Shown here piece by piece: positions 1-7,970 of a stretch of 14,860 nt of DNA. The notes beneath the pieces are model-generated. The model was not told where the DNA came from and ran no database searches. It saw only the letters and a list, made by a program, of their open reading frames with translations. A program made the translations under genes and the position numbers. The stretch's first letter is position 1, and the number at the start of each line of letters is the position of its first letter. The DNA is from Clostridiales bacterium (GTDB lineage: Bacteria; Bacillota; Clostridia; Lachnospirales; Lachnospiraceae): positions 1-14,860 of the forward strand of contig QAKV01000034.1 in NCBI GenBank assembly GCA_003343625.1. The letters run 5' to 3'.

Positions 1-79
1 TCACCTTATCCTCAGGTTTTTGTTGTTTCCTAATGCTTCGAGAATATGGGAGAACCAGAAAAAGAGGGCTCGAATATAG
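1..79. other. Left edge, no assignable gene
   Basis: Two plus-strand frames stay open from the window edge: one to a stop at 77-79 and one to a stop just inside the following hairpin. Either could be the 3' end of a gene converging on the minus-strand operon. The stretch is too short to distinguish coding from chance, so no product is proposed. Confidence 0.3.
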
Positions 80-136
80 AAAAGCCTAAGGCTCGCCAAA
101 ATCTAATTGTTAGATTTTGGCGAGCCTTAGGCTTTT
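80..136. terminator. 27-bp perfect hairpin closing the operon
   Basis: Positions 80-106 and 110-136 are perfect reverse complements around a 3-nt loop (TTG). The outer ends are AAAAGCC and GGCTTTT, so both strands carry a short T run at the base of the stem. It lies 25 bases past the stop of the last minus-strand gene. A bidirectional intrinsic terminator is the simplest reading. The stem is much longer than usual for a terminator, so it could also be an RNA-processing hairpin or a remnant of a palindromic repeat element. Confidence 0.75.
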
Positions 137-160
137 AGTAGAGCTTAACCAATTATAAAT

Positions 161-1045
161 TCAATAACGGGAATAGGAAGCGCCAAGCTCTTGTAGGCGA
201 GCAATCCTATCATCAGTATGTGGATGAGAAGCAAATAAAACTTTCAACAATCCATTCTCAGGTGAAGTGGACAATTCGGTATCTAAAACACGAGCCAAGC
301 AATTGCCAAATCCCAAGTCATATGCATATTGATCAGCAATAAACTCGTTTTGGCGCATTGACCACATTAAAAATAGTGAGCAGAATTTAGTCCATAGCCA
401 AACAGTTACAAAAGATATACTTGTTACAATGGCCGATACAACTCCTATCCAGAAGTTTCTTGTTGCAATTCCCGCAAGTACGCTGCACAACCCCGATATA
501 ACCCAGCACATAATTTTAATAATTAAAATTGCGCCGGAGATAAAAAGGTTTCCGCCACCTATAAGCAATTGAATCGCGGAATGTCCATAAGCTAAGTGCC
601 CAAGCTCATGAGCAAATACTGCCATAATCTCTTCATCTGACAAATTAAGCAGCCCATCTGTTACACATATCGTTTTTCTTCCAATAGCATATGCGTTCGG
701 TGATTGGTCATGGATAATTTTCAAGTGGATTGATGAAACGATCGAGGGCGTTTTTCTTTTTGCTTTGTTATAAACAATTTCCAGCAAGGGTATAAGTCGA
801 ATTTGAATATCTTTTCGTTTTATCTCTTTTGCATCAGCAAATATGGCAAGTGTCCACTCACCAAGGGGGGATAGACTGATTAAAACTGTAACTATGTATA
901 TAGTCGCCAAAGGAGTTGCTGATTCGAGTGTCACGCCTTCAGGGCAAAACACCACCAAGATTAACCCGATGTTTAGCAAGAAGAATATCAGTACACCCAA
1001 ATTGGAAAGCCTGAATATTCTACCTAATCTATGCCATATATCCAT
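161..1045 (-). CDS. Membrane M48-family zinc metalloprotease
   Basis: The product is 294 aa and last in the operon. It has two hydrophobic segments near the N-terminus (about residues 15-35 and 45-65), then the zinc-metalloprotease motif HELGH (H146, E147, H150). More membrane-spanning stretches follow at about 155-185 and 195-225. The third zinc ligand is probably E234 in the NEFIAD segment, the usual M48 arrangement. This is HtpX/Ste24-like topology, with the active site expected on the cytoplasmic face. I chose the ATG at 1045 because an almost perfect AAAGGAGGTG ribosome site precedes it; the in-frame start at 1102 lacks one. It may process or police membrane or secreted components of the locus, which is inference. 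The family call is firm, the substrate unknown. Confidence 0.88.
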   Translation of the reverse strand: MDIWHRLGRIFRLSNLGVLIFFLLNIGLILVVFCPEGVTLESATPLATIYIVTVLISLSPLGEWTLAIFADAKEIKRKDIQIRLIPLLEIVYNKAKRKTPSIVSSIHLKIIHDQSPNAYAIGRKTICVTDGLLNLSDEEIMAVFAHELGHLAYGHSAIQLLIGGGNLFISGAILIIKIMCWVISGLCSVLAGIATRNFWIGVVSAIVTSISFVTVWLWTKFCSLFLMWSMRQNEFIADQYAYDLGFGNCLARVLDTELSTSPENGLLKVLFASHPHTDDRIARLQELGASYSRY

Positions 1046-1098
1046 TGAGCCACCTCCTTTGACAAATTTCTCAATTATAAAATCAGAAGAAAATCGCC

Positions 1099-1314
1099 TC
1101 ATTCATCACTATCATTTTTGTACTTTCTGTCTTTGAAAAAATCAACCCAAAAAGGATTTACTTCATCAAATAACCTTTTTTGTTCAGGCGTAAGTGCGTT
1201 GGGGTAATCCCTAAAAAGATTAAAAATTTCCTTACCATCGAATGTAAAAAGTCTTTCACCTAATTTATCTGACTTTGGCAACCAAGAAAATTTCAGATTG
1301 CTATTATCGGACAT
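1099..1314 (-). CDS. Small acidic protein downstream of the effector
   Basis: The product is about 71 aa, soluble and acidic, ending in SDE. Its central part, FTFDGKEIFNLFRDYP, is followed by a helical stretch, LTPEQKRLFDEVNPFW. There is no signal peptide or membrane segment. I prefer the ATG at 1314, which has GGGG nine bases upstream, over the in-frame GTG at 1320. With that start its first codons overlap the end of the effector gene by 11 bases, indicating translational coupling. A small gene coupled to a toxin-like gene is a classic place for an immunity protein or a dedicated chaperone. That role is inferred from position only; I do not recognise the family with certainty. Confidence 0.7.
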   Translation of the reverse strand: MSDNSNLKFSWLPKSDKLGERLFTFDGKEIFNLFRDYPNALTPEQKRLFDEVNPFWVDFFKDRKYKNDSDE

Positions 1315-2305
1315 ATCCACTCGCCCCTCTCATCTGTGCAAATTCGTCTGTGTTAATATATCCCAGAAGATCTAAAAACTCCATATTGCTTTGCAAAGAA
1401 TCCAATTCTATGAGGTAATTAGAGTACTCTCTTGGCTGGCCATCTTCGCAACCAAATCGAGAATACAAAACGCTTAAGCTAAGAGAATGCCAACCGTTTT
1501 CGCTCGGAGTTCCACTTTGCAACTCCAAATATTGATAAACCCCTTCGTTATTCAAACGTACAACGGCAGCATGAGCTCCGGTAGCCATATAATATTGTCT
1601 TCCGGGTTCCATCCTTGATAACAATTGTTCAGCACAAACTGTATCGTCTACTCCACTTAATATAATTGAGTTTACGCCATCCATATTTGCAATTTGTTCA
1701 ATTGTTGCTCTTGAAGAAAAAACCTCACGGCTTTGTCCATCACGAAAGTCATAAACAATATATCCAGCTCTATTACCAGCATACGCAAGTGCCAATGATG
1801 AACAAGAACCTTGTGTCATATCGCCGCCACTTATGCTACAAATAATTTGTTGCTCACTTCTTGCTGTAGGTGCAAATTGTAACGGTTTATATTCAACTCC
1901 TTTTAATGCGTCAATGATATTTTGACCTCTATGGAATGCATTAGCAAAATTACCACCTTCTCCATTAGAACCAAGCCATCTCATGTTTCCGTTTAAGTCA
2001 CTCGCTCCCCGACCCTGACCGAATGATTGCTCAAATGATGTATCTTCGTATTCTTGCAGACTCTTTGCAAGTGTGCCAATAAATTTTTCGCTATTGCATA
2101 ATACTTTTAGAACGTCATTTAGAGCTTTATTGCATTCCTGAACAATACTGCCTAATTCTTTATATTTCTTATCTTTCCATACTCCGTTAAGCTGCTGGTA
2201 CTTATACCTCACAGCCGTTCTTGTCGTTTCGACGCTTGTAATTGCCGTCTTAATATTATTCCAATATCGTAATAGTTCACCAATATCGGCATTGACTGTA
2301 CTCAC
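1304..2305 (-). CDS. Putative T7SS effector: WXG-like N-terminus, papain-like C-terminus
   Basis: The product is about 333 aa from a GTG start at 2305, chosen because GGAGG lies 8 bases upstream; an in-frame ATG at 2350 has no ribosome site. Residues 1-95 look like a WXG100 helical hairpin with W43 in GVWKDKKYKELGSIVQEC. This closely matches the 93-aa protein at 10972-11253 (GGWKDQKYAALGGIVEEC). A Gly/Asn/Ser-rich linker follows. The C-terminal part (about 155-310) has C168 in QGSCSSLA, H245 in TGAHAAVVR and E261/Q263 in YLELQSG. That order and spacing resemble the Cys-His-acid triad of papain-fold toxins and peptidases. No signal peptide is seen, as expected for a T7SS substrate. Secretion by the upstream FtsK-type ATPase is inferred. 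The catalytic assignment is by motif only and could be another alpha/beta fold. Confidence 0.6.
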   Translation of the reverse strand: MSTVNADIGELLRYWNNIKTAITSVETTRTAVRYKYQQLNGVWKDKKYKELGSIVQECNKALNDVLKVLCNSEKFIGTLAKSLQEYEDTSFEQSFGQGRGASDLNGNMRWLGSNGEGGNFANAFHRGQNIIDALKGVEYKPLQFAPTARSEQQIICSISGGDMTQGSCSSLALAYAGNRAGYIVYDFRDGQSREVFSSRATIEQIANMDGVNSIILSGVDDTVCAEQLLSRMEPGRQYYMATGAHAAVVRLNNEGVYQYLELQSGTPSENGWHSLSLSVLYSRFGCEDGQPREYSNYLIELDSLQSNMEFLDLLGYINTDEFAQMRGASGYVR

Positions 2306-2337
2306 GAAATCGCCTCCAATATACTGTATTGGAATTA

Positions 2338-2376
2338 GCCATATACACAAAGGAATATTTCCTCTGTGTATATGGC
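2338..2376 (-). promoter_or_regulatory. 18-bp hairpin in the effector leader
   Basis: Positions 2338-2355 and 2359-2376 are reverse complements with one mismatch around a 3-nt loop, in the 83-base gap between the ATPase stop and the effector start. On the minus strand no U run follows, so it is not a standard terminator. A second small hairpin (CCAATA / TATTGG, 2319-2335) ends on the GG of the effector's ribosome site. Together they suggest an mRNA processing or translation-control element. Confidence 0.6.
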
Positions 2377-2396
2377 ATATCCACTCGTTTAGTCAA
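2367..2396 (-). promoter_or_regulatory. Possible internal promoter before the effector gene
   Basis: On the minus strand TTGACT (2396-2391) and TATACA (2372-2367) are separated by 18 bases, a moderate match to a vegetative promoter. It begins over the last codons of the ATPase gene and would initiate inside the hairpin ahead of the effector gene. It could give the last three genes some switch-independent expression. Chance matches of this quality occur in AT-rich DNA. Confidence 0.3.
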
Positions 2397-5300
2397 ACAA
2401 TCTCTTCAATTCACATGGAGAGGGCGAAATATATGGTTTCATTTGGAATGTATTTTTGACGCCATCCGTGAAATAAACTGTGTTATCTCTCAGTCCTGTG
2501 ACCGAGACATTTTCAATAAGGCTGTCTGCATCGTTCGAGCCAAGAGAAAAGATGATCCGCTCAGGAAACTTTGCAAGGATATTTTCTCCATAATACATAC
2601 ACTCTCTTACAGGTTGGTATTCAAGCGAAGTAACTACAAAGTGAATTCCAAAACCTGATCCATCTTCGATAAGTCTAACGAGCTTTTCACCGATCGCCAT
2701 ATTATCATCACTGTCTCTGCTGGCAAACATTGTATTTACCGCTGCAAACGGATCAGCCGGATTAAATTCTGGTTCGGTAGAAACCTTATCAACATATTCA
2801 CTTTCATCTATCACATCACCCTTGAACATAGACTTAACAATATCCAAAAATTGAAGATTTTTGATTACAACAAAAATAACATCATCGCTATTTTGCTTTT
2901 TCCAAGACTGGTAATTCTGATAAATTTCATTTATAAAGTGAATAATATCTGCGCGATCCTGTGCCACTTTGAACTGAGCACTACACTCTGCAAGAGCACT
3001 ATAATAATTTGCCGAGCTATCATCTCCAATAAGTTTATCGCCATCAATGCAATAGACGGTCGCATTGCGATTAAGCAAGGCTGAAATCATATAGTTATTT
3101 GAAATGGTATTTGCCATTTTCTCATTAGCACCACAGATCAAAAGGTTATGTTTCTTTTTCTTGTCGATACAAATAGCAAATGGAGGAGCAACCTTGATAA
3201 GTGTACCCATATGGATATGAACAGGAAGCTCAGAGGTTACTCCAATATTAGCCTCAGCAAAATATTCGAGCAAGTTGATTGTTCTGTTGCCTTCAAAGGT
3301 TTGCAATGTAGACGGTCGATTCGCATAAGTCTTACTTATTAAATCAAGATAATATTTCTGCGTTTCATCATCACAATATGCAACCCTAAATCCTACATTA
3401 GCTTGCTCTGTGTAGTCCTGATTAAGCACTGCGGTACCAATCGGCCCCTTCATCATGGCAAGAGCCTTCTGATCGTTTTGATCTCCGAACAAATAACGCG
3501 CATCGTTCTCCCCACATTTAAGACCGATCCGAATTCTCATTTGTTCAATTGTACCAGAAGATAGTGTGAGATCAGTAATAATCCGTGTTGATTGAGTTGC
3601 CATAAACAAATGAATACCAAATGAACGGCCTTCCGTGACAATTCGCTTAGTCAGTTCTGCACAATGCTGGGCAACTTTCCTATTTGTAGCGTCATTAAAT
3701 AGGATTTGAAACTCGTCCATAATGACTACAATTCGCGGCATTGGTTTCCCCGTAAGCTCTACGTAGTCCTTTATTTTGGTGACACCTTCTGCATCATCTT
3801 TGAATGCCCGGGCACGTTTGTCCATTTCAGCCACCAGATTTTCCAAAATGCTTTCGCCAAATTCTTGCATAGCATCCAACGCGAGCAATTGTATATGCGG
3901 TAATTTAACCGATTCATATATTTTGAATTCTGTACCGCTCTTAAAATCCATAAGGTAAAGATGTAACTGATCCGGGCTATAATGAAGCATACAACTCATG
4001 ATCATCGTATGGAGTAGCGTTGATTTACCAGAACCGGTTGCACCTGCAATCAGACCATGATGGGAAGAGCCTATGCCAACATTGATACTGACGATAGAGT
4101 CTCCATCTCCAATACCAACGGGAATAGACAGCGATTTGGCAGAATTCATAGTGAATAATTCTGGGTGTAAAATATCCTTAAATGACAATCCTTGTTTCTT
4201 TATCGCCTCGCTCTTTTCTACATATTCCTCGATAAATTTATCCACATCGCAAGCTGACAGCGGTTCCAATGTACTAATTGTCAAGTTGTATGGCAGCAGA
4301 CGGTAGTGCCCACTCTTATACTCTATAGAAGTAGAATATTGATGGATCACTTCAAGGCGCTCATCAATGTTCTCATATCTTGAGAAAGGAATATCGGGAT
4401 TATAGCAAATCATGGTATAAACACCGCATTTATTCCCATTCCTCATTATATTGGTGAGTAGATCGATGCTTCGACCATCCATCCCTTTCGGAAAATCATA
4501 AATAATAAGCAATGTGATCGCTTCAGAGCGGGTGGATGTATTCTGGTTGTAATCCAAAATATCATGGTACCTATTTCCAAGCTTTTCTTGGATAAATTCA
4601 TCAATATAATCATTTAATTTCTGAAGGCGAGTCATCATATCTTCAGAGGACGTATATATCTTTTGATCAAATACATCCGGACAAGCCTTTCGGAACTCCA
4701 AAAACGGTATAACACTGTTCCCACGCTTTTCACCGTCAAAAATGCAGATATTTATTCCTGAGACAGGAATAGCAGAGAGTAAACTCCATACCACATGATG
4801 CGTTAAAAGAAGGATTGCATCATTACTGCTCTCCGGGCTATTAAGAAACAGATTGAAATTCTTTTTTAAGTCGAACACCAACGGAAGCTCTACAAGAGCG
4901 GCATCAGAATCAGTCTCATTCTTATACATGAAAGTTTTGCATATTTTTTTGTAAGCGACGCTATCAGAAAAAATATCAGCAGGGTATAGCACTGAACCCA
5001 ATATAACAAAGGTAGGGAATGAAGTTCCAAGTGATGGAACCGTGCCATATTTTTTCTCACTTTCGGCCATAATTGCGCAAATGTGCGAAATGTGAGAGTC
5101 CAAATCCATTGAGTCTCTGGAATCAACAAGCTGCTTAATAAGCGGAGAGAACGCAATTCCTCGGTTCTTAATACCTTCATATATCAACATATACTTTCCA
5201 AAGAACGAGCCGAACTGCTTCTTCTCTGGTAAGACATGGTACGTCAAGGGCAGTCCACAGAAAATAAATTCACTGTTTTCTTGTTGAATAACTGTAGATA

Positions 5301-6774
5301 GGTCAAGGACTGACTGAACATTTTTTTGATATTCACTTGAGTATGTAGTTTCTGAACTTGGCTGGCAATGTATAAGGACATAAATCCCGCATTTCGCTCC
5401 ATTCCGAAGAATATTCCTCAATTCGCCCAAAGTACGTTCATCAAATCCCTTAGGGAAATCATAAATTGTAAGCAATTCAGTCTGGAAGTCATAATCACCA
5501 TGTTCCCGCGCATAATCAAAAATATTTGCATATTCAGTTCCAATTTTATCTTGCAGCAAATTCTCAATCCGGGTATTTAATTGTTCGATTTTGTTGGCTA
5601 TTTCATTTTTGCTTATATAAATTTGGTCTCCAAAAAGCTCAGGCAATTTTTTCTTTGCATCAAAGAAAGGAGAAATGCTATTCCCGTGGTTTTCCGGATC
5701 AAACACACTATACATAAGCTTTGAAACGGGAACCGAAGAAAGGTAACCGAACATGACAGAATGAGTAAATTCCTGCACTGCTGTCAAATTGCTATTATCG
5801 CTCAAAACAAGCCAAACAGGAGCATCTTGGACGGATGCGGCGACTGGAAAACGTATTGAACCGTCTACAACTAATGACTTGCATTTTTCACGAAGCGTAT
5901 TTGCAACTATAGCGGATTGAACAAAAAAATCGACCGGATAATCTATGAACATCATATTGAACGTGTCATTGCAAAGCTCATCTGATGAATTCACTTTGAA
6001 AACTTGTGAATTATAGTGATCCATTAACACGTGTAAATACTCTACAAATTCGTCGGGTAAGATGTTGTCTAAATCAGCGCAGATTTCTGACGCAACATCA
6101 TCTAATGTAATAAGATACTTCTCTTCAAATGCTTCGAGTTCATCTTTTTGACGTTTTTCTAATTGCCCTTTCTTTTCTAAATAGTCTTTTCTGTACGAGG
6201 CAATTTGTTCATTCACAATTTGCGGCAATTCGACTTCAATCTCTTTCACAAAGGCGGTCACTGTATTACGAAGAATTATCAAATCCTCATAATCCTTTTT
6301 CCTCTGACTCGAAAACAAGTAATTGAGGCCGTTAATAAGGCCGGGCAGTATATCCTCAGCATATTTTTTGTAGAGTGAGGTAAATCTCTCTTGAATTACA
6401 CCCAAGGTTTCAAAATAGTCTGTTGATTCGGTAAAGCCAGTATCGGTTTTCTCCAATAGGCTTTCTTCTCTTTTTTTCTTTGTTTTCACAAAGTATTTAT
6501 CTACAGCAGATAATTTGTCCTCGAGCTTTATGATCTCATCGAGAATACTTTTTGCATCACGTAGTGTACGCTGTGACTGCCTGTTGATTGCAGCACAGGA
6601 TGCTTGGAAAGTGCTCTCCAAATTCCCAGACTCACTCTTATGCCTGCTATACATGGTGTTCTTCTGGCGAGCATAATTTTCTTTTGTTGAAGTAATTAGT
6701 GCCTCAGCCTTATCAGCAAATGCATTGATGTCCGAAATCAATGCAATAATTTCTGCTTGTGCAATTGCTTTCAT
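2389..6774 (-). CDS. FtsK/SpoIIIE-type ATPase of a divergent type VII secretion system
   Basis: The product is 1461 aa. Residues 1-250 are mostly coiled coil, not the FHA domains and membrane helices of EssC. Two tandem related segments follow (about 315-480 and 635-800), each containing a YDFPKG[FM]D motif (D439, D760) and an NILRNGAKCG or NIMRNGNKCG segment, but no Walker A; they look like degenerate ATPase repeats. The single intact motor has Walker A GATGSGKST (K917) and Walker B RIVVIMDEF (D1020, E1021). A third degenerate domain at about 1190-1460 has CGANEKMA where a P-loop would be. The ATG at 6774 is chosen because GGAAGGA lies nine bases upstream. WXG100-type genes and a putative effector in the same operon suggest it powers their export. 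The absence of membrane segments means it must dock on another membrane protein. Confidence 0.9.
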   Translation of the reverse strand: MKAIAQAEIIALISDINAFADKAEALITSTKENYARQKNTMYSRHKSESGNLESTFQASCAAINRQSQRTLRDAKSILDEIIKLEDKLSAVDKYFVKTKKKREESLLEKTDTGFTESTDYFETLGVIQERFTSLYKKYAEDILPGLINGLNYLFSSQRKKDYEDLIILRNTVTAFVKEIEVELPQIVNEQIASYRKDYLEKKGQLEKRQKDELEAFEEKYLITLDDVASEICADLDNILPDEFVEYLHVLMDHYNSQVFKVNSSDELCNDTFNMMFIDYPVDFFVQSAIVANTLREKCKSLVVDGSIRFPVAASVQDAPVWLVLSDNSNLTAVQEFTHSVMFGYLSSVPVSKLMYSVFDPENHGNSISPFFDAKKKLPELFGDQIYISKNEIANKIEQLNTRIENLLQDKIGTEYANIFDYAREHGDYDFQTELLTIYDFPKGFDERTLGELRNILRNGAKCGIYVLIHCQPSSETTYSSEYQKNVQSVLDLSTVIQQENSEFIFCGLPLTYHVLPEKKQFGSFFGKYMLIYEGIKNRGIAFSPLIKQLVDSRDSMDLDSHISHICAIMAESEKKYGTVPSLGTSFPTFVILGSVLYPADIFSDSVAYKKICKTFMYKNETDSDAALVELPLVFDLKKNFNLFLNSPESSNDAILLLTHHVVWSLLSAIPVSGINICIFDGEKRGNSVIPFLEFRKACPDVFDQKIYTSSEDMMTRLQKLNDYIDEFIQEKLGNRYHDILDYNQNTSTRSEAITLLIIYDFPKGMDGRSIDLLTNIMRNGNKCGVYTMICYNPDIPFSRYENIDERLEVIHQYSTSIEYKSGHYRLLPYNLTISTLEPLSACDVDKFIEEYVEKSEAIKKQGLSFKDILHPELFTMNSAKSLSIPVGIGDGDSIVSINVGIGSSHHGLIAGATGSGKSTLLHTMIMSCMLHYSPDQLHLYLMDFKSGTEFKIYESVKLPHIQLLALDAMQEFGESILENLVAEMDKRARAFKDDAEGVTKIKDYVELTGKPMPRIVVIMDEFQILFNDATNRKVAQHCAELTKRIVTEGRSFGIHLFMATQSTRIITDLTLSSGTIEQMRIRIGLKCGENDARYLFGDQNDQKALAMMKGPIGTAVLNQDYTEQANVGFRVAYCDDETQKYYLDLISKTYANRPSTLQTFEGNRTINLLEYFAEANIGVTSELPVHIHMGTLIKVAPPFAICIDKKKKHNLLICGANEKMANTISNNYMISALLNRNATVYCIDGDKLIGDDSSANYYSALAECSAQFKVAQDRADIIHFINEIYQNYQSWKKQNSDDVIFVVIKNLQFLDIVKSMFKGDVIDESEYVDKVSTEPEFNPADPFAAVNTMFASRDSDDNMAIGEKLVRLIEDGSGFGIHFVVTSLEYQPVRECMYYGENILAKFPERIIFSLGSNDADSLIENVSVTGLRDNTVYFTDGVKNTFQMKPYISPSPCELKRLFD

Positions 6775-6814
6775 AGATAACATTCCTTCCATCGAACATC
6801 AATGCCGTGTTGAC

Positions 6815-7966
6815 TTACTTTTCCTCTAACTCATACTTGCAGATACAGTCGGTTTTACATTTTGGATTTCTGAAATCAACAACCAGTGATGTTGTAATCT
6901 GAAGAGGGTAAGAGAAAATCTCTACCATCTCGCCGCCAATTTTGGGATTCGATGTATTGCAAATTACAGTGTATTGTTTAAGTTCGTTTACAAGGCGGGG
7001 GATATATTCCTCATTTGTTAGATTGAGCAAATCTATGATTATCTTAATTCCAATTGTTGTAATGAAGTTAATATCAACTGAGATACCCGGTTCAAATTTA
7101 AGTCCTTCCGTATTTTCTTGGTTGGAATAGACGTGATGATTAGCTTGCGCTCGTGCAGAGATTGTACCTCCATCACCTAACGCACACTCGTAACATGGCA
7201 TTCCGCGATTAGGAATATGGTAAAAAATTTCTCCTGCATATGCCCGCTCCCAAAATCCAATTGAAATAAAATAAGCAGAATAGTAGATGCTAATTCTATT
7301 CGCATAAACATCGGCTGCTCTATTATCGGCGCACCCAACAAAAATTGTATCTCCTTCTACGCAAAAATCATCCAACATGGCTTTGGGGAGATTCTGGATT
7401 ATACCTTCAAACTTCTCTATGTGTACATTCGGATTTATGCTCTGCAATTTTCTCTCCAAAGCATTGATCTTGAGATCGCCAACATCTTCTATACCACATT
7501 GATGTCTACAGATATTATGATACTCAACAATGTCCGGATCTGCGAGAAGAAAATAACCGACACCAGCACGTGCAAGTTCCATAGCTACCAAGCTGCCTAC
7601 AGAACCGCATCCGAGAATAATTGCTCTCTTTTTTGCCATAACGTCAGTCTCAAGAATTCCTTTGTTTCTCGAGAAAATACTTTGATACAGTCCATATGAT
7701 TCAACCTTCAATTTCTTTCCATCATAGTAAAAATCGACACGATCATCCGTAGAGATGGCTTCCAGCCCTTTATGCGTAAGAGAGTAACCGGCAGTTTTGA
7801 CCTCGCATAAAAACTCCCCACGTTGTTCTAATGTTTCCGGGAAAACATTGAAAATATAAGTGTCTTCAAAATAGTGTCCAAATAGCTTTCGAGGAGAACG
7901 ATTTGCAAGTTGCTCTTCTGAGATAAATACCGTCTTCTCAATTTCGTCGTTAAAAAAATTCTGCAT
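6815..7966 (-). CDS. ThiF/E1-like adenylyltransferase
   Basis: The product is 383 aa. Residues 1-110 form an N-terminal extension I cannot name. The Rossmann-type E1 core begins with the nucleotide loop GCGSVG (119-124), followed by D143/D145 (LLADPD), R154 (NICRHQ), K166 and D214-N215 in GCADNR, the residue set that binds ATP in ThiF, MoeB and E1 enzymes. A zinc-site Cys set is present: C258 and C261 (PCYEC) with C370, C374 and C376 at the C-terminus. C212 (GCADN) sits where the ThiF/MoeB family often has Cys. Expected activity is adenylation of the C-terminus of a ubiquitin-like modifier and its transfer toward the E2-like partner encoded two genes upstream. The ATG at 7966 is preferred, with AAGGTG nine bases before it; a GTG at 7978 overlaps the JAMM gene. 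Confidence 0.88.
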   Translation of the reverse strand: MQNFFNDEIEKTVFISEEQLANRSPRKLFGHYFEDTYIFNVFPETLEQRGEFLCEVKTAGYSLTHKGLEAISTDDRVDFYYDGKKLKVESYGLYQSIFSRNKGILETDVMAKKRAIILGCGSVGSLVAMELARAGVGYFLLADPDIVEYHNICRHQCGIEDVGDLKINALERKLQSINPNVHIEKFEGIIQNLPKAMLDDFCVEGDTIFVGCADNRAADVYANRISIYYSAYFISIGFWERAYAGEIFYHIPNRGMPCYECALGDGGTISARAQANHHVYSNQENTEGLKFEPGISVDINFITTIGIKIIIDLLNLTNEEYIPRLVNELKQYTVICNTSNPKIGGEMVEIFSYPLQITTSLVVDFRNPKCKTDCICKYELEEK

Positions 7967-7970
7967 GAGA

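Noticed and set aside
4890..5180. A 96-codon minus-strand frame inside the FtsK-type gene.
   Set aside because: It is an alternate frame within the continuous 1461-codon ATPase gene.
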